A stretch of DNA of 64,000 nt from Chromobacterium phragmitis (lineage in GTDB: Bacteria; Pseudomonadota; Gammaproteobacteria; Burkholderiales; Chromobacteriaceae): positions 3,720,001-3,784,000 of the forward strand of contig NZ_CP029495.1 of assembly GCF_003325475.1 (NCBI RefSeq), read 5' to 3'. Both the position numbers and the translations under genes were made by a program. The notes below the pieces were generated by a model. The model saw nothing but the letters and a program-made list of their open reading frames with translations, ran no database searches and had not been told where the DNA came from. Below, piece after piece: positions 50,799-57,449 of the stretch; the first letter of the stretch is position 1, and each line of letters opens with the position of its first letter.

Positions 50799-50899
50799 TG
50801 TGTTGCTTTTCTCATACGGAGCGACGAAGAGGTAGGAGTGGGGCAGGGTGAGCTGGGTGTAAAATGCCAACGTCAAGTGATGGGTGGAGTTTATTCTCT

Positions 50900-51343
50900 A
50901 TGAGGAATATTCTTGTTGTTACCATGTTGAGCGCACTTATTTCTGGATGTGCAGCTGACCAACCGGTTATGCTCGCGCCGGATGGCAAGCCGAAATGGAC
51001 CTACAGCTCCATAAGCGCAAAAGAAATTAGTAATCGAATAGTCGCGAAATGCTTGGCAGCCAAGATGAGAATTGAGTCTGCCGATGAGCAACTAATCAGC
51101 TGCTCTATACCGCCAAATTTTTACAACAAGCTGGCTATCGCCCAAGAGGTATCCACTCCGTATAAGGAGGCCAAGTCCGTTGTGACCGACTTTAAACTCC
51201 ATGAGTCCGGCAGCGGAATTTTGGGGACGGCTTCTCAAAGAGTCGTTCTGATAGGGCCAAGTGGCGAGGTGTTTGAAGTGGAAATGAGGGACGGCAAGCT
51301 ACAAGAAGGCCTCCAACGTGTTCTGCAGGACGTGGGGCGCTGA
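50900..51343 (+). CDS. Prophage-encoded lipoprotein of unknown function
   Basis: A 147-aa protein with a lipoprotein signal (MRNILVVTMLSALISGCAAD, lipobox LISGC, Cys17). The mature part includes ISNRIVAKCLAAKMRIESAD and a C-terminal SGEVFEVEMRDGKLQEGL. Lower GC than the flanks. It faces right, away from the early leftward operon, so is probably expressed in the lysogen as cargo, maybe for surface exclusion. GGAG is about ten bases upstream. Confidence 0.7.
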   Translation: MRNILVVTMLSALISGCAADQPVMLAPDGKPKWTYSSISAKEISNRIVAKCLAAKMRIESADEQLISCSIPPNFYNKLAIAQEVSTPYKEAKSVVTDFKLHESGSGILGTASQRVVLIGPSGEVFEVEMRDGKLQEGLQRVLQDVGR

Positions 51344-51433
51344 AGGCCATCAACGCGTACGAGCTGCCGGTGAACTGAGGCAGGTGGCAGTAGGCCTGGC
51401 GATGAGGCGAAAAAATCACAGGAGGGAAGGGTA

Positions 51434-51628
51434 ATGATGGGTTCTTTCTCTATTTGGCATTGGCTGATGTTCCTTGTGATGCTGGTCATCTTTCAGGTGC
51501 CTGCATGGTTGATCGTCCGGAAAGCTGGCTTCCCTGGCGTGTTGAGCATTGTCATGTGGGTTCCGGTACTCAACCTGCTGGCCTTGTGGGTGTTCGCGAT
51601 GGTGCCTTGGCCTGCAACTCGAAAATAG
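51434..51628 (+). CDS. Small two-helix membrane protein
   Basis: A 64-aa protein with helices WHWLMFLVMLVIFQVPAWLI and LSIVMWVPVLNLLALWVFAM. AGGAGGGAAGGG upstream. Similar short proteins occur in type VI and phage cargo regions. Function unknown. Confidence 0.65.
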   Translation: MMGSFSIWHWLMFLVMLVIFQVPAWLIVRKAGFPGVLSIVMWVPVLNLLALWVFAMVPWPATRK

Positions 51629-51653
51629 TGCCGATCTACGCAGCTGACATTGA

Positions 51654-51911
51654 AAAGGGAATGCGAAGACACGCTATAGCAAGCGCGTAGGAGACGGCGT
51701 CACCGCCCACTACAACTCCGCCGAGGAGCTGCAGAGGGCCGATGATCGCGCGTTCGAATCAAGGGTGCGCGGCTTTGGGCTGCTGGTCGGCCTTGTCGGC
51801 GGTGGGTGGCTGACCTGGTCGGCGATCATGTCGCATGGCGGCGCCGAGTGGCCGAAGTTCCTGCGCCTGCTGTTCACCCTGGTCGGGGCCGCGGTGAGCT
51901 ATACTTCCTGA
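51654..51911 (+). pseudogene. 5'-truncated membrane protein remnant
   Basis: An 86-codon open frame with coding character (RYSKRVGDGVTAHYNSAEEL, then GFGLLVGLVGGGWLTW) but no ATG; the first possible start is GTG at 51765. The N-terminal part looks cut off by the preceding gene region. Ends with LLFTLVGAAVSYTS. Confidence 0.4.
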
Positions 51912-51913
51912 GC

Positions 51914-51997
51914 ATGTACATCGTGTTCGCGATGTTTGTCGCTGTGGTCGGCTGGGTGATCTGGGGTGGGATGAAGTGGCTGTGGAGTGCGGTCTAG
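51914..51997 (+). CDS. 27-aa membrane microprotein
   Basis: MYIVFAMFVAVVGWVIWGGM then KWLWSAV, one membrane helix with an aromatic end, two bases after the truncated frame. It may be the displaced C-terminus of the same ancestral gene or an independent small protein. Confidence 0.4.
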   Translation: MYIVFAMFVAVVGWVIWGGMKWLWSAV

Positions 51998-52159
51998 GAG
52001 GTGACGGCCGTCACACTGGCTGACTATGGACGTTCACGTAGTATGCATTCGTGGAACTTGATGCATTGCACAAAGTCGTACACTTGCAAGCTTGCGGATG
52101 TGTAGCTTTCACACTATACGTGTTGGTAAACGTGCAAAGTTAACGTTTAAACGTTTACT

Positions 52160-52283
52160 ATCGTTGAACATGCAACGTAGAATCTAGCGCTTACCGTGCC
52201 GCAAAGGCACAACGCGCCCTGACGCGTGACGATCTTTAGACAAACGGAAAGCTCCAACAGGCAAGTGATGTTGGAGCCTTTTT
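52160..52283 (+). ncRNA. Candidate small RNA upstream of the 70-aa gene
   Basis: A stretch without ORFs between an AT-rich segment (52120-52165, with AACGTTTAAACGTTTAC repeats) and a strong terminator. It contains GTGCC-gcaaa-GGCAC and CGCG-type hairpins followed by the terminator stem. Promoter elements are not decisive. Could equally be a long 5' leader. Confidence 0.3.
52251..52283 (+). terminator. Rho-independent terminator
   Basis: GCTCCAAC and GTTGGAGC form an 8-bp stem with an 11-nt loop, followed by CTTTTTG. Nothing obvious is encoded just before it, which is the reason to suspect an RNA gene. Confidence 0.8.
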
Positions 52284-52313
52284 GTTTGTAAGACAATGAA
52301 AGGAAGGTGTGCA

Positions 52314-52526
52314 ATGACTAAGCACTTGAGAAACGTTCTCGAAGGCTTTGCTCAGGCCCTTCAGGTATACCCCAGCAGGGACTACGTACAGCCAAAGACA
52401 AACGGATTCGCCCAAGACCAAGCGGCATTGCGTGGCGATGCAGTCAAGATCGTCCGTGGTGTAAAACAAAATGCGGACAAAATCTATGTCAAGCAAGGTA
52501 ACGCAGGCGCGGGCACAAAACGGTGA
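52314..52526 (+). CDS. Small phage cargo protein
   Basis: A 70-aa protein TKHLRNVLEGFAQALQVYPS, GDAVKIVRGVKQNADKIYVK. GGAAGG six bases upstream. Its 3' end overlaps the DUF2335 gene by about 40 bp, suggesting paired expression. No known domain. Confidence 0.65.
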   Translation: MTKHLRNVLEGFAQALQVYPSRDYVQPKTNGFAQDQAALRGDAVKIVRGVKQNADKIYVKQGNAGAGTKR

Positions 52527-52902
52527 TCTTTCCGTAGCCGTCCAGCACCATGAAACTGACAGCCCACTACTCCCGGTAGATCAGCTTGAACGTCTCAATC
52601 AGATAGACCCAAACCTTGTAAGGTGGGTTGTTGATCAGACACAGGCTGAGGCGGAGCATCGGCGCCGCGAGCACTCCAAGACCAATATATTCATTTTTAT
52701 TGAAAGAATGGGTGGTCTTATCGGTGCAGCGGTCATCGGTCTGTCAGGCATGCTGGGTGGTTCATATGTTTCCCTTCATGGTCAGCCTTGGGCTGGTGCT
52801 TCAATTGCAGGTGTAACAATTGGCACCCTCGCGGTGGCTTTCATTACTGGACGGAAGCCGAAATCAGTGGCTCCGCCACCGGGCAGCAACTCTAAAAAAT
52901 AG
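52486..52902 (+). CDS. DUF2335 family membrane protein
   Basis: A 138-aa protein: PLLPVDQLERLNQIDPNLVR, DQTQAEAEHRRREHSK, then membrane helices GGLIGAAVIGLSGMLGGSYV and GASIAGVTIGTLAVAFITG, the order of DUF2335. Two alternative ATGs (52471, 52486) lie in the preceding gene and neither has a clear ribosome site. The function of the family is unknown; phage and chromosomal copies exist. Confidence 0.72.
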   Translation: MSSKVTQARAQNGDLSVAVQHHETDSPLLPVDQLERLNQIDPNLVRWVVDQTQAEAEHRRREHSKTNIFIFIERMGGLIGAAVIGLSGMLGGSYVSLHGQPWAGASIAGVTIGTLAVAFITGRKPKSVAPPPGSNSKK

Positions 52903-53023
52903 CCGGCCACAGCTGAGATCCGCGAGACGGTCTCCTGTCACTTCGACCAGAGAAATGACAAACGCAAGTTAATGACCTTGGAATGTATGCATAATATGTT
53001 GATCAACTTTCCGACAACACATT

Positions 53024-53758
53024 ATGACAACCAACGTTTTCGACCGAGGCCCCGTTATCTTAGCAACAGACTCCAGGTGGTCCGCTAGGCTGCCAGGAAA
53101 CAAAGGAATTTGTTATGTAGACGACACCGGATTCGACAAGCTCTTCGTTGATCGGAATGGGGGATTTGCCTGCAATTTTGCCGGTAGCGCTATTCTCATC
53201 GATCAGTGGAAGAACTGGCTCGCAAGCGACATGTCAACAGCGCCGCCTGACGTGTACTACAACGGGATTAGTATTTCAATTTGTCTTGTTGAGCGGGATG
53301 GGCAGTTGTCAATCGTAGAAAATCAGGACATTAACCATGAAGATGGGTCGAAGTTCGCTGGGTCTGGTGCATTGAATGCATACGAGTGTTGGAAAATGAA
53401 CAAATCTGCAACTAAAGCCGTTGAATCGGCCAAAGTTCTAGACCCATGTAGTGGAGGGAACGTAAAATCGGCGGATTTGCCTTCCGGCAGGCACAACGTC
53501 GAAAACGTTGCCAATCTTGAAGATGTTGTAGAAAGCCTTGTAAAGAAAGGGTTTGTTATGTATATCGCCAACCCACAACCTATCGAATTCGAAAAAGCTG
53601 CAGCCAACGATGCCGATGTGGCAAATCTCAAGGGTGCATTGGCCTCTGGAGCCGCCCAGATCTCCGCTCCGTACGATGCCATGTATCAAGATTGGAGTCC
53701 CGAGCAAAAAGCAAGGCTGAAGTCAGCACTGGATGGGCTCAAGGCTCGTCACAGGTAG
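53024..53758 (+). CDS. Ntn-hydrolase/proteasome-beta-like protein
   Basis: A 244-aa protein starting MTTNVFDRGPVILATDSRWS, with GICYVDDTGFDKLFV and GGFACNFAGSAILIDQW. Layout (N-terminal Thr after Met removal, ATDSR strand, then the GFAGS-like turn) resembles proteasome/HslV-type N-terminal nucleophile hydrolases, where Thr2 would be the nucleophile. The C-terminal 90 residues are extra. It is AT-richer than the flanks. Identification is by pattern only. Confidence 0.5.
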   Translation: MTTNVFDRGPVILATDSRWSARLPGNKGICYVDDTGFDKLFVDRNGGFACNFAGSAILIDQWKNWLASDMSTAPPDVYYNGISISICLVERDGQLSIVENQDINHEDGSKFAGSGALNAYECWKMNKSATKAVESAKVLDPCSGGNVKSADLPSGRHNVENVANLEDVVESLVKKGFVMYIANPQPIEFEKAAANDADVANLKGALASGAAQISAPYDAMYQDWSPEQKARLKSALDGLKARHR

Positions 53759-53855
53759 TTTTGCATTGACCAGCATATCGGTATCAGGCAACACTCATAC
53801 TAGGCGCTAGGCTGAGCCCACTCGTTCAGATAAAAACACTTGGCGCCCGCAGATC

Positions 53856-53878
53856 AGCCCGCACACGCGGGCTTTTTT
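53856..53878. terminator. Terminator after the Ntn-like gene
   Basis: AGCCCGC-acac-GCGGGCT followed by TTTTTT on the plus strand, 98 bp beyond the stop. Confidence 0.85.
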
Positions 53879-53948
53879 GCGTTCGATTTTGACGTAATGC
53901 CATCTTTGAATGGTGCCATGACATCTCTGCCGTAATCGACAATGCGGC

Positions 53949-54284
53949 ATGAATGTAAGAGGTGATCGAATCAGGGCCGAGCGCATGCGCCGCGGCTGGC
54001 GCCAAGAAGATCTTGGCCGGCGGGCCGGTTGCAGTCGGTCGATAGTTGCCGACCTGGAAAATGGGCGCAATCACGAGTCTACCAAGCTGCCGGGCATCGC
54101 CAAGGCGCTGGGGGTTTCGCTGACGTGGCTGGAGACGGGGAAGGGGCGCAAGACGCCCCTGGCGAGCACGGAGGCCCCTTACGTCTCCGCAGACTCGCTG
54201 GAGGATGTAGCTGAGCAGATGCTGAGCAAAGGGCCAGACGAGGTCTGGCGTTTGGTGCAGCTGCTGCTGACCACCGCACGCTGA
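53949..54284 (+). CDS. XRE family transcriptional regulator
   Basis: A 111-aa protein with an N-terminal Cro/CI-type helix-turn-helix (RIRAERMRRGWRQEDLGRRA then GCSRSIVADLENGR, residues 7-41) and a short helical tail (SLEDVAEQMLSKGPDEVWRL). No peptidase domain. It precedes the LuxR gene by 64 bp on the same strand, and the pair is probably one transcript. Confidence 0.8.
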   Translation: MNVRGDRIRAERMRRGWRQEDLGRRAGCSRSIVADLENGRNHESTKLPGIAKALGVSLTWLETGKGRKTPLASTEAPYVSADSLEDVAEQMLSKGPDEVWRLVQLLLTTAR

Positions 54285-54348
54285 GAAATCGGCGGCGCGG
54301 TTTTCTGCGTCGTTGAAATGTCCTACCTTGAATAGACGAGGAGGGCTT

Positions 54349-55101
54349 ATGACGACAGCTATCGACCAGCTGCCGGAAGTGGCGGCGATATCCAACAACA
54401 GAATCAATGCAGCCATCTGCGCCGCGGCAGCGCTGCGCAGCATGCTTGTGCGCGCCAGAACGCGCGATGATCTGGATGCTGCTCTGGCGTTGATCTGCAC
54501 CATTGCAGGCGGCGCACCAACGCTGCTGGCGACGTTCTACGGAACCAAGGTACCGTCGCTGTACATCAACCACGGCTGGTCCGAGGAATGGCTGCGGCGG
54601 TATGTGGAGCAGGGCTATGGAAAGATAGATCCAGTTGCGCGCGCGACTGCTGGTGAGCCGGCTGTTTGGTCGGAAAAGTTGTACGCCCCAGGGCTGACCC
54701 AGGCGCAGAGAAAGTTTGTCGCGGACAGTTCGCGGTATGGACTGACGCATGGCCTGACCTACATCGCAGACAAGGGTGGCGGTGTTCGTTATGTGCTCTC
54801 AATCGTCGGTCGGCATGTCGAAGCGGACCGTGCGCTGCGTGATCTGCTCGAAATGCTGCTCCCCGATCTGGCCGAAGTCGCGCATAGAGTTTTTGCCTCA
54901 AACGCGCGGATTGCGAAAACTAGCAAGATTCAACAAACTGTTATCGATCTGTATTGTAAGCAAGGCTTTAAAAGGGCTGAGGTTGCATCAGCTTTAGGCA
55001 AGAGTGTCTTCACCGTTGATTATCACATCGGCAGGCTTATGGACACATACGAGGCGGCCACTGTAGAGCAACTGATGTACAAGATCGGCGCATGCGAATA
55101 A
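54349..55101 (+). CDS. LuxR family quorum-sensing receptor carried by the prophage (LuxR solo)
   Basis: A 250-aa protein with the autoinducer-binding domain followed by a GerE/LuxR DNA-binding domain. The six residues conserved in acyl-homoserine-lactone receptors are all present: Trp81, Tyr85, Asp94, Pro95, Trp107 and Gly135 (blocks WLRRYVEQGYGKIDPV, PAVW and YGLTHGLT). The helix-turn-helix near residues 193-248 keeps AEVASALGKSVFTVDYHIGR but lacks the usual LTxRE entry. The start has GGAGG four bases upstream. No luxI lies in the window, so it would sense a signal made elsewhere, such as host C6-C10 acyl-HSLs in Chromobacterium. It sits between an XRE gene and a 65-aa ORF, opposite the CI-like gene, in the lysis-lysogeny region. 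Confidence 0.9.
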   Translation: MTTAIDQLPEVAAISNNRINAAICAAAALRSMLVRARTRDDLDAALALICTIAGGAPTLLATFYGTKVPSLYINHGWSEEWLRRYVEQGYGKIDPVARATAGEPAVWSEKLYAPGLTQAQRKFVADSSRYGLTHGLTYIADKGGGVRYVLSIVGRHVEADRALRDLLEMLLPDLAEVAHRVFASNARIAKTSKIQQTVIDLYCKQGFKRAEVASALGKSVFTVDYHIGRLMDTYEAATVEQLMYKIGACE

Positions 55102-55159
55102 TGCATAGATTTTAAACTGATTGTTTGTAAATACGTATTTTTACTATGTACAGTTTTTC

Positions 55160-55238
55160 TTACGATTTCTCGTAATGACCTGACAGATGTCAGGTGGGAC
55201 AATATGGCCACAAAACAAGAAGATGTCAGTAATGACAT
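55160..55238. promoter_or_regulatory. Three inverted repeats, candidate LuxR operators
   Basis: TTACGA-tttc-TCGTAA (55160-55175), ACCTGACA-ga-TGTCAGGT (55178-55195) and ATGTCA-gtaa-TGACAT (55223-55238). The middle one carries the ACCTG...CAGGT ends of lux boxes, but with 18 rather than 20 bp. Centres of the second and third are 44 bp apart. They lie between luxR and the 65-aa ORF and are the best candidates for LuxR or XRE binding. Confidence 0.55.
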
Positions 55239-55280
55239 ATGACAGACGGCTACGATTGAGCACCTGAAACGGAGTTAGGA

Positions 55281-55478
55281 ATGCAGAGCAATTGCAATAC
55301 CGCTCATGCGCCATGCGTGCATGCAGCAAACTGTCATCATCACAGAGCTGGTTTCGACGCGCGCGGGCCGGTAGTCGCCGAGGTGGCGCTCAGGCGCTAT
55401 ACGGACGGCACGCTAGAGTTCGTGCGGTACGGGGATGTGAGTAGTCTAGATTTGACCCAGGCCAGGTTTGCGGCCTAG
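55281..55478 (+). CDS. 65-aa protein downstream of the phage LuxR
   Basis: MQSNCNTAHAPCVHAANCHH is a Cys/His-rich N-terminus that may bind metal, followed by VVAEVALRRYTDGTLEFVRY. GGAG six bases before the ATG and a terminator just after the stop argue for a real single-gene unit. In phages with LuxR receptors the neighbouring small gene can encode an antirepressor; that role is only inferred here from position. Confidence 0.55.
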   Translation: MQSNCNTAHAPCVHAANCHHHRAGFDARGPVVAEVALRRYTDGTLEFVRYGDVSSLDLTQARFAA

Positions 55479-55489
55479 AGGGTAGAGTG

Positions 55490-55512
55490 GGGCGACATCA
55501 GTCGCCCTTTTT
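55490..55512. terminator. Terminator between the 65-aa gene and the CI-like gene
   Basis: GGGCGAC-atca-GTCGCCC followed by TTTTTG on the plus strand. It overlaps the last codons of the convergent CI-like gene. Confidence 0.85.
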
Positions 55513-55860
55513 GTTTTCCTGCTCCATGAAGGCCTTGCGGAGCAGTTCGAACGCGTAGGCTTCGCCCTTTTCGCGCAGGAGCTTCACGAGCTCTTCTTCA
55601 GACTGCGCGGTAATCACGACCTGCTCCGGCGCCGGCGCATGTTCACTGTCGTGGCTCCTGTCCATCCAGCCGTATTCCTGGCCGAGTGCATCTTCAAGCC
55701 GCCTGGCGACACCTCCGCCAATGCGTTTCTTACCGGCCTTGATCCGACTGATGTAGTTCGGCTCAACCTTAATCAACTTAGCAAGGCGCGCCGTCTCCCC
55801 CCTCTTTTCCAAAAAGGGCAGAAGGTTATTGAGTCGGATCTGGAAGATATCAATGCTCAT
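55498..55860 (-). CDS. CI-like phage repressor with XRE helix-turn-helix
   Basis: A 120-aa protein, helix-turn-helix GETARLAKLIKVEPNYISRI in residues about 20-40 and KRIGGGVARRLEDALGQ. It lacks the LexA/CI self-cleavage domain, so SOS induction by RecA-mediated cleavage is not expected; the C-terminal half is an acidic helical segment. It faces leftward from the operator region 55881-55954, as CI does from OR. The start MSIDIFQ was chosen over the longer frame, which would cross an operator. Confidence 0.78.
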   Translation of the reverse strand: MSIDIFQIRLNNLLPFLEKRGETARLAKLIKVEPNYISRIKAGKKRIGGGVARRLEDALGQEYGWMDRSHDSEHAPAPEQVVITAQSEEELVKLLREKGEAYAFELLRKAFMEQENKKGD

Positions 55861-55880
55861 GCCCGAATGGTAGTCATAGC

Positions 55881-55954
55881 TTACCCATGGGGGTAGACGC
55901 CTAAAAGGTTCATTTATTGCATTGATGCTTGCATTATGGTAACCCACAGGGTTA
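55881..55954. promoter_or_regulatory. OR-type operator/promoter region
   Basis: TTACC-catgg-GGGTA (55881-55895, imperfect) and TAACC-cacag-GGTTA (55940-55954, perfect) flank an AT-richer core with possible divergent promoters (TTCATT, 17 bp, CATTAT rightward). They share the 15-bp pattern of the two sites at 50.75 kb. Confidence 0.65.
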
Positions 55955-56095
55955 TCCTTTCGTCGGTATGGCTCTGATGTGGAGATGGCCTAGTTGTCAA
56001 AGAACTCCCGCGTCGCGCTCCAAGGTGGCAGCCGGTCGAGACGCTGCAGCGGGTCTGGCTTGGTGCTGAGTGAAGTATGGCAAAGCGCTAAACCT

Positions 56096-56116
56096 TTGAA
56101 AATGATCACTTTTCAA
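56096..56116 (+). promoter_or_regulatory. Inverted repeat before the CII-like gene
   Basis: TTGAAAA-tgatcac-TTTTCAA ends immediately before AAGGAA. It may be an operator or a 5'-UTR hairpin controlling translation. Confidence 0.45.
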
Positions 56117-56132
56117 GGAATTGTTGCGAACC

Positions 56133-56402
56133 ATGTTTTCCGAGATCGATGTGGTTATCTACCAAGTCGTTGCCGACTGGAAGGAAAGGACCGGATTGAA
56201 ACTGAGGCACTTGGCTGAAGAGCTGGGCATCAACCCCAACTCACTGAGGCGGAAGGTCAATCGGGACAAAGTTTCGCACTGTCCGGCGCGATTTTCTGTT
56301 GCGGAGCGCGCCAGGCTGTTCGAGGTCACTGGTGACAAGCGCCTGGTCCCATACCTGCCTCACGCTGCCGCCAACGGCTATGCGTTCGCGGAGGCCGCCT
56401 GA
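56133..56402 (+). CDS. CII-like phage regulatory protein
   Basis: An 89-aa protein with helix-turn-helix LKLRHLAEELGINPNSLRRK then VNRDK and LFEVTGDKRLVPYL, the pattern of the phage regulatory CII family of P2/lambda-like phages. It is the first rightward early gene. A TTG at 56121 is an alternative start nearer the AAGGAA. It overlaps dam by one base (TGATG). Confidence 0.72.
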   Translation: MFSEIDVVIYQVVADWKERTGLKLRHLAEELGINPNSLRRKVNRDKVSHCPARFSVAERARLFEVTGDKRLVPYLPHAAANGYAFAEAA

Positions 56403-56914
56403 TGGCGGATCTGAGCGAGCAGGTGCACTTCAGCAGTAAGACGGACGAGTGGCCGACGCCGCAGGAGCTGTTCGACCAGCTGCACGCGGAGTTTGGGTTC
56501 ACGCTGGACGTCTGCGCCACGGCGGAGAACGCCAAGTGCGAGCGGTTTTTCACGCGGGAACAGGATGGGCTCGCTCAGGACTGGAGCCAGGACGTCGTCT
56601 GGATGAATCCGCCGTTCGGCCACCAAATCAAGCTGTGGATGGCCAAGGCGTACCGATCAAGCATCGACGGCGCGCTGGTGGTCTGCCTGGTGCCGGCGCG
56701 GACGGATACCCGCTGGTTCCACCGCCACGCGCTGAAAGCCGCGGAGATCCGCGCGCTGGACAAGCGGCTGCGGTTCGATGGGGCAAAGGCTAAGGCGCCG
56801 TTCCCGGCCGTGCTGGTGGTCTACAAGCCAGGCGAGAACGGGCAGTGCAAGTTGAGCGCGTACAAGGTGCCGGGCGCCGGCGGCCGGGCGCACGAGATCA
56901 AGGGAGGGGAGTGA
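56402..56914 (+). CDS. Phage DNA N6-adenine methyltransferase (Dam)
   Basis: A 170-aa enzyme of the phage Dam family: SSKTDEWPTPQELFDQLHAE, FTLDVCATAENAKCERFFTR and the catalytic WMNPPFGHQI (NPPF). Such enzymes methylate GATC-like sites to protect phage DNA or regulate packaging. Start in the CII-like stop. Confidence 0.9.
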   Translation: MADLSEQVHFSSKTDEWPTPQELFDQLHAEFGFTLDVCATAENAKCERFFTREQDGLAQDWSQDVVWMNPPFGHQIKLWMAKAYRSSIDGALVVCLVPARTDTRWFHRHALKAAEIRALDKRLRFDGAKAKAPFPAVLVVYKPGENGQCKLSAYKVPGAGGRAHEIKGGE

Positions 56915-57120
56915 TGAGCGTCGAACAGTTGCAGCAGCAGATCAGTGCGCTGAATGGCGTAGTGGCTGGGCTGCGGGCGGACCTGGGGGCGATGCAGCAG
57001 CAGCTTTGCGAACTGATCGCGCAGCTGCCGCAAGCGATCAAGGCCGCGATAGCGAACGAACTCAGGCCGGGCGGAGTGCTTTATCGAGCCAAGCGTGGTG
57101 ACGACACGCCTCGCGGATAG
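56914..57120 (+). CDS. Small coiled-coil phage protein
   Basis: A 68-aa protein, SVEQLQQQISALNGVVAGLR and a short basic tail. Mostly one coiled coil. Starts in the dam stop codon. Confidence 0.6.
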   Translation: MSVEQLQQQISALNGVVAGLRADLGAMQQQLCELIAQLPQAIKAAIANELRPGGVLYRAKRGDDTPRG

Positions 57121-57148
57121 CCATCTCCATGAGGACGCCGTAGCTCGA

Positions 57149-57289
57149 CTACACCGCCATGTGGATGGGGATTTCTACATCAATGGTGACCACCGATCCG
57201 AGCTCGTCGTTATCGGCAGGAATCATTAACTCCACTGCGGCATATCCGTTCGAGTGGTCGTATCTGATTTTGTTGATATAGGTCTTCAT
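57149..57289 (-). CDS. 46-aa phage protein on the minus strand
   Basis: MKTYINKIRYDHSNGYAAVE then ELGSVVTIDVEIPIHMAV: a small beta-rich protein with AGGGG upstream. It occupies the otherwise empty 330 bp between two rightward genes and reads against them. Confidence 0.5.
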   Translation of the reverse strand: MKTYINKIRYDHSNGYAAVELMIPADNDELGSVVTIDVEIPIHMAV

Positions 57290-57449
57290 ACAGCCCCTGC
57301 ATGCAAATGGGATTTAAGCATATCAGAGGCTGCGCTTCGCAGTCATGCAGGAAAAGAAAAACCCACCGTCAACGGCCTGGCCGGGCCTCGGGTGGGTTCA
57401 ACTGAATTGGAGAAATTATGGCAACGAATACCGAAGGAGGCAAGCGGAA

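Noticed and set aside
51745..51770. GTTCGAATC string resembling a tRNA T-loop
   Set aside because: No acceptor, D or anticodon stems can be formed around it; it lies in a truncated coding frame.
55178..55195. Inverted repeat as a canonical 20-bp lux box or CviR site
   Set aside because: Arms match the lux-box ends, but the repeat is 18 bp with CT-N10-AG spacing, not the usual CT-N12-AG; kept only as a candidate operator.
57358..57400. AACCCACC...GGTGGGTT hairpin as rightward terminator
   Set aside because: No U-tract on the plus strand; on the minus strand a T-run follows, but no gene ends there except possibly none, so it was not listed.
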